In this document: positions 16,114 to 24,677 of the stretch, piece by piece
Position numbering within the stretch: the stretch's first letter is position 1
How the letters are laid out: each line of letters starts with the position of its first letter
NCBI GenBank assembly: GCA_017431185.1
Contig: JAFRLP010000460.1
Location: 1-37,151 of the forward strand
DNA length: 37,151 bases
Direction of reading: 5' to 3'
DNA from: Victivallales bacterium
GTDB lineage: Bacteria > Verrucomicrobiota > Lentisphaeria > Oligosphaerales > Oligosphaeraceae
Translations under genes and position numbers: made by a program
The notes under the pieces: model-generated
The model's input: the letters and a program-made list of their open reading frames with translations, nothing else
Told to the model about the DNA's origin: nothing
The model's database searches: none

Positions 16114-17211
16114 ATGAACCTGCCCAACAAGAACAATCTTGGTCAGCAGACCGAACTAGTCCGAAGCCGAATTGTGAGCCACATCGTGGAGCATGGGCTG
16201 AAGGTCGGGGACAAACTGCCGACCCAGCGCGAACTCCGTGCATCCCTCGGCGTGGGGAACAAGACGGTGGAGCGGGCAATGCACGCCCTGGAACGGGCTG
16301 GTGTGGTGGAGATGCGCGGACGGTCAGGCATCTTCCTGAAAGACCTGGAGGTGGATGGGTACTACGGCCACACGGTGGGAATCGTTTGCTGGCGCCTGCC
16401 GTCGTACCCGTGGGGCTCTCTGCTTCAGCAAAGCATCGACTTCCGCTTCCACGACCTTCACTACCGCGTGATGCACTTCATCCGCAACGACGGAGGCCTG
16501 GCGAGGAAGGACGGGTTCAGTCTCTTTCCAGGACTCAGGCGCAGCCTGGCCAACAAGACCATCGAGGCGCTTCTGACCCTCGTTCCCTTGGAGCAGGAGG
16601 TGATTGACTACTGCGAGGAGCAGGGCATTCCCGTCTGCTACTATGGTCCGCAGGAGGGCTATCCCAACACCGTCTTCATCAGCCCTGTGACGGACGACGC
16701 GGTTCGACGGCTGGCGGAGGCGGGGTATCGCCGTCCCGCAATCGTCTTGTCCCCAGAGAGAATCAAGGCGCGTCAGAGGCAAATCGCCGCCAGTCTGCGA
16801 CCCTTCCATGGCGACGCCTGGCAGAACTACTGCTGGTCCACGCAGACGGACGAACTCTCCCCCCCGCCCCAGGACAAACGACAACGCATCTGGAACCAGA
16901 TTGGGGATGCCTTTCTGAAGATGTCTCCGCAGGAGCGTCCCGACTCCCTGGTCATCCCCGATGACTTCCTCGCGAACCATTTCATTCTTCAACTCCTCTC
17001 CAGCGGCATCCAACCGCCGCCCATCATAGGGTTGTTCACCCGACAAATACCGATTTCCCGCCAGTCGTCGCATCTGCTGGGCTGGTACGAGATAGACCTG
17101 GAGCAGTTGGCCCTGCTGACGGTCAACCTCACCACGGAACTCATCAGCGCTCCCGAAATGCGCCAGAAGACCCGACTGCTCTACACCCCCATCTACACCA
17201 CGCCACCCTGA
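16114..17211 (+). CDS. GntR-family regulator with periplasmic-binding-like sensor domain
   Basis: The 365-residue product has an N-terminal GntR winged helix (residues about 10-75: [51 protein letters not shown]). The remainder (about 85-360) resembles the LacI-type sugar-sensing domain used by AraR-like GntR proteins. GGAGG lies upstream; ATG at 16114 (10-nt spacing) is used here, but TTG at 16111 (7-nt spacing) is possible. The pseudopilin and DUF4838 genes follow on the same strand after 92 and 33 bp, so it probably controls them and itself through the dyad at 16041-16061. Confidence 0.9.
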   Translation: MNLPNKNNLGQQTELVRSRIVSHIVEHGLKVGDKLPTQRELRASLGVGNKTVERAMHALERAGVVEMRGRSGIFLKDLEVDGYYGHTVGIVCWRLPSYPWGSLLQQSIDFRFHDLHYRVMHFIRNDGGLARKDGFSLFPGLRRSLANKTIEALLTLVPLEQEVIDYCEEQGIPVCYYGPQEGYPNTVFISPVTDDAVRRLAEAGYRRPAIVLSPERIKARQRQIAASLRPFHGDAWQNYCWSTQTDELSPPPQDKRQRIWNQIGDAFLKMSPQERPDSLVIPDDFLANHFILQLLSSGIQPPPIIGLFTRQIPISRQSSHLLGWYEIDLEQLALLTVNLTTELISAPEMRQKTRLLYTPIYTTPP

Positions 17212-17303
17212 CTCCGACGATGCACCATCACCGCGCACTCCGCCTGAACATCTTTCCATCACAAAATAGCTTCGAATCCTCTCAAACAAAGGAGAAAGAC
17301 AGC

Positions 17304-18017
17304 ATGAAATCGGGAATCTCGTTTCACAAGTTGTTCACTCTCATTGAATTACTTGTCGTCATAGCCATAATCGCCATACTGGCGTCAATGCTATTGCCAG
17401 CCTTGAGCAAGGCACGGGAGAAGGCACGGAGCATTGCCTGCACCAATAATCTGAGGGGAATTGGCTATCAGATGCTCCTATATACGGACGGCAATGACGA
17501 TTGGACGATGTATTCCGATCAGATAGCGGCCTACAAGTGGGCATATTGCTTTGACCGCGGCATCGCCAGAACGGCAACCTGCTGCCCGTCGGGCGGCTAT
17601 GATGTCCTTCGGACACTGACTGCGTTGAATCAGGATGCCATCTATACCAATTATGTGTTCAATGCCCAGAGTTATGGTCGAAAACTGGGCACTCTGAAAA
17701 AGGCACCCAGCGCTCAGGCGATGCTGGCGGAGAGCGCAAATGCATTGTTTAACCTGACACTGGTGCAGTTCTGGCAGAATTTCGGAAAAAGTCCCTATGA
17801 TTCGGCGACGCACCGCTGGAACACAATATGGTGCGTCCACAATGGAAAATGCAATATGCTGTGGCTGGATGCGCATGTTTCGCCTAAAACCGCCTCTGAA
17901 CTCTATACTGAATATGAAAGTTGGGATGGGCAATATTTCTTTCTCTGGAAAGGCGGGCAAAGACGAAAAGACAATGAGGGTAAGACAAACGAATTCGATG
18001 GGGATAAAATCTATTGA
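17304..18017 (+). CDS. Pseudopilin with variant H-X9-D motif
   Basis: The 237-residue product has a prepilin leader ending before [13 protein letters not shown] (helix at residues about 14-33) and the usual [21 protein letters not shown]. The C-terminal motif is [12 protein letters not shown], so the common DG is DA here. ATG at 17304 has AAAGGAG 9 nt upstream; the longer frame from 17220 begins in the leader. It lies between the GntR gene and the DUF4838 gene with a 33-bp gap to the latter, so co-expression with the secreted protein is likely. The charged tail ([15 protein letters not shown]) is unlike the other pseudopilins here. Confidence 0.92.
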   Translation: MKSGISFHKLFTLIELLVVIAIIAILASMLLPALSKAREKARSIACTNNLRGIGYQMLLYTDGNDDWTMYSDQIAAYKWAYCFDRGIARTATCCPSGGYDVLRTLTALNQDAIYTNYVFNAQSYGRKLGTLKKAPSAQAMLAESANALFNLTLVQFWQNFGKSPYDSATHRWNTIWCVHNGKCNMLWLDAHVSPKTASELYTEYESWDGQYFFLWKGGQRRKDNEGKTNEFDGDKIY

Positions 18018-18050
18018 AAAGCGCACGTCGCTTGCAAAGAGGCTTCAGAT

Positions 18051-20477
18051 ATGAGGAAATTGCTGTTTGTGTTTTTTTGCTGGCTGCTGGGAATGCGACT
18101 CTACGCCGCTGTTTTTCAATTTACGCAAAAAGGCCAGGCGGTCTGCGAAATCGTGCTGCCCAGGCAGCCGTCCGAATTCGAACGGCTGGCTGCGGAGGAT
18201 TTGCAGTCTTTCGTGAGGCAGATGAGCGGGGCGGAAATCAACATCCGCCAGGAAGGCGGTGAGAAGGGCAATCTGCCGTCAATTCATATCGGTCAAACGC
18301 TGCTGGCCGCTCAAAATGGCGTGATTTTCAGTCAACTGGACCATGAGGAGTACCAAATCATTCCGTCAGGTCAGGATTTGGTGGTGACTGGCGGACAGCC
18401 TATCGGCAGTTTCTACGGCGTTTGGAAACTGCTGAATCGGCTTGGCGTCTGGTGTCTGGACATGGGACAGGATGTTGTTCCGCAAAGGCAGGATGTGGCA
18501 TTGGATGTGAATGCGGAAAGGCATCACCCGTCATTCGCCAGCAGAGTGATTTACGATGCCCGCCCGATTCATTTCAAGGCGGTGAAAATCTCCCAGGAAT
18601 GGTTCAAGCGCTACGGACTGTATCTCCTGAGAAACGGAATCAACGGACGCCAGCACCATTTGTACAGTCCGCCATACGTCGGCAAGATGTCCGACATCCC
18701 GCACACTCCCCAGCATCACACGTTCTGCCTGTATCTCCCTCGCAGACTGTACGAAAGGCATCCGGAGTATTTCGCGATGGATTCGGAAGGCAGGCGCAGG
18801 AAACCAGAGACTGACCTCGCGCGCGGCGGTCTGTGCCTTTCCAATCCGAATGTCGCGGAACAGGCATTGAATTCCTTGAGAAACATGATCAGGAAACACC
18901 GGGCCGAACGTCCACGGGAAAAATGGCCAATCCTTTATGATATCTCCACTCTGGATTTGGCCCAGCGGTGCGAATGTCCAAATTGCCGCAAAATTGTTGA
19001 GGCGGAGGGCGGAGAGGCGGCGCTTCTTGCCCACTTCATCAATTCTGTGGCGGAAAACATCCGCAAAGAATACCCGGATATCATGATCAGGACGATGGCG
19101 TACGGGATGAACGCCGATTTGCCCCCAAAAAAAGTGTTTGCCTCCAACGTCCTTCTGCAACTGGCGGACAAATTTGTAACTGGAGATTGCTTCAAACCCC
19201 TCTCGCACCCTTTTAACGCCCCAACCCGAGAATACATCGAGACGAGCGAAAAGCAGAAGTGCGCTCTCGCGATGTGGGATTACTGGAACATGTCCTACTA
19301 TTGCAATCCGCCGCGGATGGAGGTGATTTTCGATACGATTGCCCCTGATTTCCATTATTTCAGGAAACACGGCGTGACAGCATTGTTCATTGAGGCCACA
19401 AAACACGAATACAAGCCGCAGAACTTTCTGGATCTGGAATACTTTGTGGCATCCCAGCTGATGATGGATGTGGAGCAGGCCCCAGAGGAACTGGCGGATA
19501 TCTTCTTGAACGGATACTACGCGGCAGCGGCTCCCGAGATGAAGACGCTGTTCAATCAACTGAGGGAAGGCGTCAGGAAATACCCTGAACGGCAGACTGG
19601 CATGAAAACAAAACTTTGGGATTACATGACCCCTGAATGGCTTTGGGAAACCTGGAATCTGCTGGAAAAGGCGGCGGCCAAGGTTCCTGCCGAAAGTCGC
19701 TTTCAACGTCGGGTGCAGGACGAAACCCTCTCCCTTCTCTGGCTGATTCTGGAAAAACGCGGCGAGTTTCTCAAATATTTCAACGCTCAGGGCTTGACAC
19801 GGGAACAGTTGTTTGAGATTTGCAAGGAACGCAGCCTGAATTATCTGAGACGCTATGATGCGACAAATCTGAATTATGACTACAAATACTCCAAAACCCA
19901 ATATCACTGCGAAATGGAACTGAACCGACTGAATCTTGCGCCATTGCCGGTCCCGCCCCAATTCGCCGACATTGACCCGATGAACCTTCGGGTATTTGGC
20001 ATCTACCAGTACAACCCGCTGGTTGACTACAATTCCTTTGTCGTGGACGATGCGGATTCTCCGACGGGAAAAGCGCTGAAAGCCATTGACGGTAATCCAG
20101 CCAAACACGGCGCGACCACACTCGTCCAAGGCCCCAAGGGGAAATGGGCCTTTCGCGCCACGCAATTCGGTCTGTGCGACAAGGAGATTGTGATTGACCC
20201 AGTGGCGCAGGACGAAAAATATCACTGGTACAAGATTCCCCAAGTCACCTTGCAGGAACAGTCCTGGTTCTGGGGATACCTCTGGCATCTCCAGATGACC
20301 CTGGATGCCGCTTATCAAATTGACGACGGCGTTTCCAAAGAGAATCTGTGGGACTGCTGGTTCTCCGTTAAATTCACGGGACCGGCCTATGTGCCTGGCT
20401 CGACGAAGGAAAACGCCGTTTGGGTGAATACCGTTGTCCTGACCAGACCTGGCGAAACCCCAAAATCACTGCCATGA
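18051..20477 (+). CDS. Secreted DUF4838-domain protein (alpha-glucuronidase-like N-terminus)
   Basis: The 808-residue product starts with a signal peptide (MRKLLFVFFCWLLGMRLYAA). Residues about 25-145 resemble the GH67-type N-terminal domain (LAAEDLQSFVRQMSG, GSFYGVWKLLNRLGVWCLDMG). The DUF4838 region follows (about 165-480), with the Cys cluster RCECPNC at about 306-312 and WDYWNMSYY. The C-terminal third may hold a beta-sandwich. DUF4838 proteins are common in glycan-degrading Bacteroidota, Verrucomicrobiota and Lentisphaerota and are predicted hydrolases of uncertain substrate. The ribosome site is weak (AAAGAGG). It is the last gene of the GntR-pseudopilin unit and meets the DUF4143 ATPase gene tail-to-tail 10 bp away. 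Confidence 0.88.
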   Translation: MRKLLFVFFCWLLGMRLYAAVFQFTQKGQAVCEIVLPRQPSEFERLAAEDLQSFVRQMSGAEINIRQEGGEKGNLPSIHIGQTLLAAQNGVIFSQLDHEEYQIIPSGQDLVVTGGQPIGSFYGVWKLLNRLGVWCLDMGQDVVPQRQDVALDVNAERHHPSFASRVIYDARPIHFKAVKISQEWFKRYGLYLLRNGINGRQHHLYSPPYVGKMSDIPHTPQHHTFCLYLPRRLYERHPEYFAMDSEGRRRKPETDLARGGLCLSNPNVAEQALNSLRNMIRKHRAERPREKWPILYDISTLDLAQRCECPNCRKIVEAEGGEAALLAHFINSVAENIRKEYPDIMIRTMAYGMNADLPPKKVFASNVLLQLADKFVTGDCFKPLSHPFNAPTREYIETSEKQKCALAMWDYWNMSYYCNPPRMEVIFDTIAPDFHYFRKHGVTALFIEATKHEYKPQNFLDLEYFVASQLMMDVEQAPEELADIFLNGYYAAAAPEMKTLFNQLREGVRKYPERQTGMKTKLWDYMTPEWLWETWNLLEKAAAKVPAESRFQRRVQDETLSLLWLILEKRGEFLKYFNAQGLTREQLFEICKERSLNYLRRYDATNLNYDYKYSKTQYHCEMELNRLNLAPLPVPPQFADIDPMNLRVFGIYQYNPLVDYNSFVVDDADSPTGKALKAIDGNPAKHGATTLVQGPKGKWAFRATQFGLCDKEIVIDPVAQDEKYHWYKIPQVTLQEQSWFWGYLWHLQMTLDAAYQIDDGVSKENLWDCWFSVKFTGPAYVPGSTKENAVWVNTVVLTRPGETPKSLP

Positions 20478-20487
20478 CCCAACCTCT

Positions 20488-21660
20488 TCAGATAAGGCCT
20501 GTGATGAACTCGACATAATTATCCCGCGAAACGCATTTCCATTTGGCGTCGGGATAAGCCACTGCAAAACTTCTGGGACAAGTTGATTTGGCGGCCTTGG
20601 CGGGATTCCATTTGAATTCGTATGCCACAAGCCCATCTTCGGCTGATTCCTCCAGGTAGTCGATTTCCTTCGAGCCGTTTCCGAAGGTTCGCCAGAAAAA
20701 GACCTGTACGTCCCTATCGTGCAGATTATTGTATTTCATGCGCTCTGCAATGAGGTAATTCTCAAAAAGACGCCCCGTGTCCTCTCGGAAATCAACTGGC
20801 AGGTAATTGCCGATGACGGCGTTTCTTATGCCTGTGTCATAGAAGAAAACCTTTTTTGATTTCTTGAGTTCATTGCGCAGGTTCCGTGAAAACGCAGGCA
20901 GCCGGAAAACGACAAACGCCTTTTCCAGACGCTCGACATAGTTTTGCACGGACTCGTCGTCCATGCCTATCAGGTCGCCGAGTTCATGATACGACACTTC
21001 ACTTCCAATCTGAAGCGACAATGCCCGAACCAACTTTTCAAGCATGTTGGATTTCTTGACCCGCTCCCATTTTAGGACATCCTTGAACAAGTAGGCGGAG
21101 CAAAGGCTTTTCAGCAGTCGCCTGCGCTTTTCATCCGTCGTTGCTGCGGCGATATCAGGGTATGAGCCATACAATAGTCTTGTCTCCAGCATGTTTCTTT
21201 CCATGACGTGGCTTGTGTGGCGAGCCAGTTCCGCAAAGGAAAGCGTCGGGAGAATATATTCATCCATGCGCCCCGTCAATGGCTCCCCAACCTCCTCTGA
21301 AAGTTCAAACGAAGACGAGCAAGTGGCAATGATGCGCAGGTGCTTGAACCTGTCATGGATGATTTTGAGAGTCATTCCTATATCTGGAATTCTCTGCGCC
21401 TCATCCACAAAGAGAGTGCCGGCCTCGCCAATGATTGACTTTGCCTTTTCCACCGTCATGGTGTTGTAGTCGAACAGGAGACGTTCGAAAAGGATGTCTC
21501 CAGACATTATGACGACACCTTCTTTCCTGATGTCCGCAGACTCCAGCAGATGCTCAACGATAGTCGTCTTGCCTGTTTGGCGCGAACCATAAAGCACCAC
21601 GACCTTCCGACCATGAAAAGCCTCGGAAAGCCTTGTCTCCAAATCTCGTTCAATATACAT
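20488..21660 (-). CDS. AAA ATPase with C-terminal DUF4143
   Basis: The 390-residue product has Walker A GSRQTGKT (residues 25-32), Walker B LFVDEAQ (about 83-89) and a sensor-type IATCSSSFEL, matching AAA_14. The C-terminal half matches DUF4143 (DTGRLFENYLIAERMKY, then KEIDYLEES...VAYEFKWN, a PD-(D/E)XK-like arrangement). These proteins are widespread and unexplained. ATG at 21660 has GGAGG 5 nt upstream; the longer frame from 21762 is unlikely. It is a second solitary ATPase in this window, of a different subfamily from the one at 10491. Confidence 0.92.
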   Translation of the reverse strand: MYIERDLETRLSEAFHGRKVVVLYGSRQTGKTTIVEHLLESADIRKEGVVIMSGDILFERLLFDYNTMTVEKAKSIIGEAGTLFVDEAQRIPDIGMTLKIIHDRFKHLRIIATCSSSFELSEEVGEPLTGRMDEYILPTLSFAELARHTSHVMERNMLETRLLYGSYPDIAAATTDEKRRRLLKSLCSAYLFKDVLKWERVKKSNMLEKLVRALSLQIGSEVSYHELGDLIGMDDESVQNYVERLEKAFVVFRLPAFSRNLRNELKKSKKVFFYDTGIRNAVIGNYLPVDFREDTGRLFENYLIAERMKYNNLHDRDVQVFFWRTFGNGSKEIDYLEESAEDGLVAYEFKWNPAKAAKSTCPRSFAVAYPDAKWKCVSRDNYVEFITGLI

Positions 21661-21733
21661 TACAACCTCCATTATTCTGAAGAATATTACTATACAACAA
21701 GTTAAGAAAAAGTCAACCGAAAAATCTTCAAAG

Positions 21734-21757
21734 TTTTTTCGGTCATAACCGAAAAAA
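21734..21757. terminator. Bidirectional intrinsic terminator after the second AraC gene
   Basis: TTTTTTCGGT (21734-21743) and ACCGAAAAAA (21748-21757) form a perfect 10-bp stem with a CATA loop and T-runs on both strands. It lies downstream of the minus-strand AraC gene. Confidence 0.7.
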
Positions 21758-21859
21758 ATCAATAGATATCGGTTTTATAAATATACCCCCTGACATTGAA
21801 TAGAACAATAGCAAATAATCGCATGTACATGAGATTTTTCGACGTTGGGAAAATAATCA

Positions 21860-22756
21860 TCAGAACCGACGGCGGAACTGGTCTGGGGACTGTCGGAAAT
21901 GCTTTCGGAACACCTGGCAGAAATAGGTCGCCGTGGCAAAGCCGCATTGCTCCGCCACCCTGCTCAAGGGTTCAGCGCTCCGCACCAGCAGACGCGCCGC
22001 CTGCTGAAGCCTCAGATGGTTCAGTGCGCGCAGCGGGGACAGTCCGCACTCCCGACGGAACACATTGCGGAAATGCACCTCCTGAATTCCCACGGAATGG
22101 GCGATGTCCGCCACGGAGATGCCTTCCATCAGATGGTCATGGATGAACTGCAGCGCGGTGGCCACCCTCGAACTATATGTCCGCCCCGCCGCCAACGCCA
22201 GACGCCCCTCCCTGATGGCCGTCAGGAGAACCCTTCTGACCAGTCCCTCCGCCAGGGAAAACGCCTCCTTGCGCAACCAGTTCTTGATGGCCACGATGTC
22301 GGCGAGCTCCTCCAGCACGGCATCCGCATGGGAGAGATCCAGACAAGTCACCCCCAGGTCAGCAAAAAGGCTGCCTTGCCAGGGAACGTTGCCCAGGCAA
22401 TGCATCACGAACAGCCTGCCACAGGTGCAGCCGTCCGCGAAGCCATACGAATGTTCAACCAATTCGGGGATGCACACCATGCTGCCCCGCGAAAATTCAA
22501 AGGAGTTCTTGCCAGTTCGCAGAACCAGCGTGCCCTCCGCCACAAAAAGCAGCAGATGGTCATAGATGCGACGGGAGGGCACCCGCCACGACAACCTCAT
22601 GTCCCAGCAGGAGACATTCAGCACGGTGATGGCACCCTTGGACAGAACCTTCTGCAATCCGACTTGGCTGGCTTGGGCAAAACGTCCCTGAAACAGGCAT
22701 TTCTCCTCATTGCCATATAAAGAGTCCCGTTGGGGCCTATTGTCGTTTTTTATCAT
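21860..22756 (-). CDS. AraC-family transcriptional regulator
   Basis: The ~298-residue product has a cupin-like sensor (residues about 50-150 with RIYDHLLLFVAEGTLVLRTG and RGSMVCIPELVEHSYG) and a C-terminal AraC double helix-turn-helix (about 200-295, with ISVADIAHSVGIQEVHFRNVFRRECGLSPLR and AEQCGFATATYFCQVFRKHFRQSP). The start is uncertain: ATG at 22756 is used; GTG at 22789 is possible, and neither has a clear ribosome site. It is divergent from the sialidase gene with a 100-bp shared region and is the likely regulator of it. Confidence 0.9.
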   Translation of the reverse strand: MIKNDNRPQRDSLYGNEEKCLFQGRFAQASQVGLQKVLSKGAITVLNVSCWDMRLSWRVPSRRIYDHLLLFVAEGTLVLRTGKNSFEFSRGSMVCIPELVEHSYGFADGCTCGRLFVMHCLGNVPWQGSLFADLGVTCLDLSHADAVLEELADIVAIKNWLRKEAFSLAEGLVRRVLLTAIREGRLALAAGRTYSSRVATALQFIHDHLMEGISVADIAHSVGIQEVHFRNVFRRECGLSPLRALNHLRLQQAARLLVRSAEPLSRVAEQCGFATATYFCQVFRKHFRQSPDQFRRRF

Positions 22757-22776
22757 CTTTATTCTGTTTTTTGGTA

Positions 22777-22804
22777 TTGTTTTTTGCACGAAATTATATA
22801 TAAT
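22777..22804 (+). promoter_or_regulatory. Probable promoter of the sialidase gene
   Basis: TTGTTT (22777-22782) and a perfect TATAAT (22799-22804) are 16 bp apart, about 50 bp upstream of the likely start. The region is very AT-rich. Confidence 0.55.
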
Positions 22805-22855
22805 ATAAAGCAGATTTCACGCAAATCCAAAAACAGAGAACAATTCCACAACTTC

Positions 22856-24316
22856 ATGCGTTGCCCCTCGCAAATCATTCTTTCCCCAGGAGAGGAGTTC
22901 TCGGAAAGCCGTCGCCTCTGGCAAGGCTGCCCCACCATTGCTCGCTCCCCAGGCGGCATTCTATACGCTGGCTGGTACTCTGGCGGCTCCCAAGAACCCT
23001 CCCAGCACCATTTCAACGTCGTGGTGCGCAGTCGAGACGAGGGCCAGACCTGGAGCCCCCCCATTCTGGTCATCGACAGCATCACCTCCCTTCAGGTGCG
23101 CTCCATCGACATTCAACTCTGGACAGACCCAAATCAGACCCTGTGGTGCTTCTGGACGTGTCGGGACGACAATTTCGACTTCCGCTCCCCCTGTCATCTT
23201 TCGCTATGGGCCATCCGCTGCGCCAATCCAGACGAATCCACGCCTATCTGGTCTAAACCCCAGTTCATCACCCGCGGCTTTCTCCGCCATCGCCCAACCG
23301 TCCTTCCCAATGGCGCCTGGGTTCTCTGCGCCTACGACTGGACGGATGACCGCTACCACTACCAAATCTCCCGCAACCAGGGAAAATCCTGGCAGAACCA
23401 CCGCGCTGGACGAAAACTCCAGGCGTTCTTTGACGAGGCCGCCATCTGGCAGCATCAGGATGGCACGCTCTCGCTCTACGCCCGCTCCGCCTGCGGAAAC
23501 ATCGCCGAATCCGTCTCCCATGACCAGGGACGGCACTGGACGGACGGAGCACCGACGGCCCTGCCCGCCCCATCCTCGCGTTTCCTGATTCGACGACTGG
23601 CCTCTGGACGGCTTCTGCTCATCTGGAACAACGACCCAGACGCCCGCCGCAACCTCACTGCCGCGCTCTCCGAGGATGACGGTCGCTCCTGGCCATTCCA
23701 GACCGTCATCGACCCAGGCGAAAGAATCACCTACCCCGACGCCACAGCCACGCCGGACGGGCGCATCTACGGTGTCTATGACCACGGGCGAAACATGGAA
23801 CGCGAAATCCATTTCTTTTCCCTCACCGAGGCGGACATCCTGGCGGCGCGCCCGCCAGCGCATCGCATCATCTCCAAACTCCAGGAGCCTGGCAAAGACA
23901 TCCTTGACAGGCAACGCGCCCTGGACCAACTGTATTTGGACGAACGCGGGGCGGCCTTCCCCCCCATGTACGGAGACCAGCGCCACCTGCGCGAGAAATA
24001 CACCTCATTGGCGGAACAGTCTCCTCTGGTTCATATCGTCGCGGAGCCGCTGAGCCTGGACGAATGCAAAAGCCTGTTCTCCCAAGGGGTGCGGCTGCTG
24101 GCCATCGACTCCGCATGCCCTGGTCTGGAACAGTGCCTGACCCTGGCGGCGCGCTATGGCGGCGGTCGTTGGCTGGTGGGCATTCGAACACCCAAATCGC
24201 ACAGGCAACTGCTGGAGGCCTACCGCGCAGGCGCAATCCTGGTCTTCGACAACCGCCTGCCCCGTCTGGCGAAATCCATCGATGCCCTCGCCATGCTCGC
24301 CGTATGGAGTCGTTAA
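22856..24316 (+). CDS. Sialidase-like BNR-repeat protein with C-terminal aldolase-like extension
   Basis: The 486-residue product has a six-bladed-propeller sialidase-type domain (residues about 1-345). Asp-box motifs are SRDEGQTW (about 59), SRNQGKSW (about 172), SHDQGRHW (about 220) and SEDDGRSW (about 271). It fits the exo-alpha-sialidase/BNR_2 family; hydrolysis of sialic or related acids is possible but unproven. No signal peptide is visible from ATG 22856, so it may be cytoplasmic; the longer frame from 22730 starts inside the divergent region. Residues about 385-486 are an extra domain reminiscent of KDPG/KHG aldolase half-barrels (see findings). There is no clear ribosome site. Confidence 0.82.
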   Translation: MRCPSQIILSPGEEFSESRRLWQGCPTIARSPGGILYAGWYSGGSQEPSQHHFNVVVRSRDEGQTWSPPILVIDSITSLQVRSIDIQLWTDPNQTLWCFWTCRDDNFDFRSPCHLSLWAIRCANPDESTPIWSKPQFITRGFLRHRPTVLPNGAWVLCAYDWTDDRYHYQISRNQGKSWQNHRAGRKLQAFFDEAAIWQHQDGTLSLYARSACGNIAESVSHDQGRHWTDGAPTALPAPSSRFLIRRLASGRLLLIWNNDPDARRNLTAALSEDDGRSWPFQTVIDPGERITYPDATATPDGRIYGVYDHGRNMEREIHFFSLTEADILAARPPAHRIISKLQEPGKDILDRQRALDQLYLDERGAAFPPMYGDQRHLREKYTSLAEQSPLVHIVAEPLSLDECKSLFSQGVRLLAIDSACPGLEQCLTLAARYGGGRWLVGIRTPKSHRQLLEAYRAGAILVFDNRLPRLAKSIDALAMLAVWSR

Positions 24317-24345
24317 AAAAGGCAACAGTTTCGGATTTATTTTGA

Positions 24346-24414
24346 GGGGATTTTTCCATGGTCTGGAGGGAGCGTATGCAGATACGCGACTGGACAGAGC
24401 TTGGAAAAATCCCC
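24346..24414. other. Structured intergenic element with 13-bp stem
   Basis: GGGGATTTTTCCA (24346-24358) is perfectly complementary to 24402-24414. Inside, GCGTAT-GCAG-ATACGC (24372-24387) forms a second hairpin. It lies 30 bp downstream of the sialidase stop. No T-run follows directly, so it is not a standard terminator. The rest of the 24317-24677 intergenic region holds a weak module D-like sequence (24490-24540) and the terminator at 24581-24622. Confidence 0.5.
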
Positions 24415-24580
24415 CCGAAAGGAACTGAAAATGCAGACTTTATTTTTTTACGACTCCTAAGTACCTGAAGTGATTCAGGGAATGCACCGACGACATCCTG
24501 CCCGTTGCCAGCACACCGCCTGAAACACGCTTGTTTCATGCGAAAAGAGATTCCTTCCCGTTCAGACTCCCGCCACCTCC

Positions 24581-24622
24581 AAAAAAAGGTCGCCCCGTAT
24601 TTTACAGGGCGACCTTTTCCTT
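24581..24622. terminator. Bidirectional intrinsic terminator
   Basis: AAAAGGTCGCCC and GGGCGACCTTTT form a near-perfect 11-12-bp stem around a short loop, with A/T runs on both sides. It ends the minus-strand secreted-protein gene (stop at 24678) and can also stop sialidase transcripts. Confidence 0.8.
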
Positions 24623-24677
24623 TACGCGATTCTGCTTGGAAGGCTGTTTTCAGCCTCCCTTTACAGGCAAGGCTGCA

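Noticed and set aside
18531..20318. Minus-strand open frame of 595 codons
   Set aside because: Antisense to the DUF4838 gene; no start signal or family similarity.
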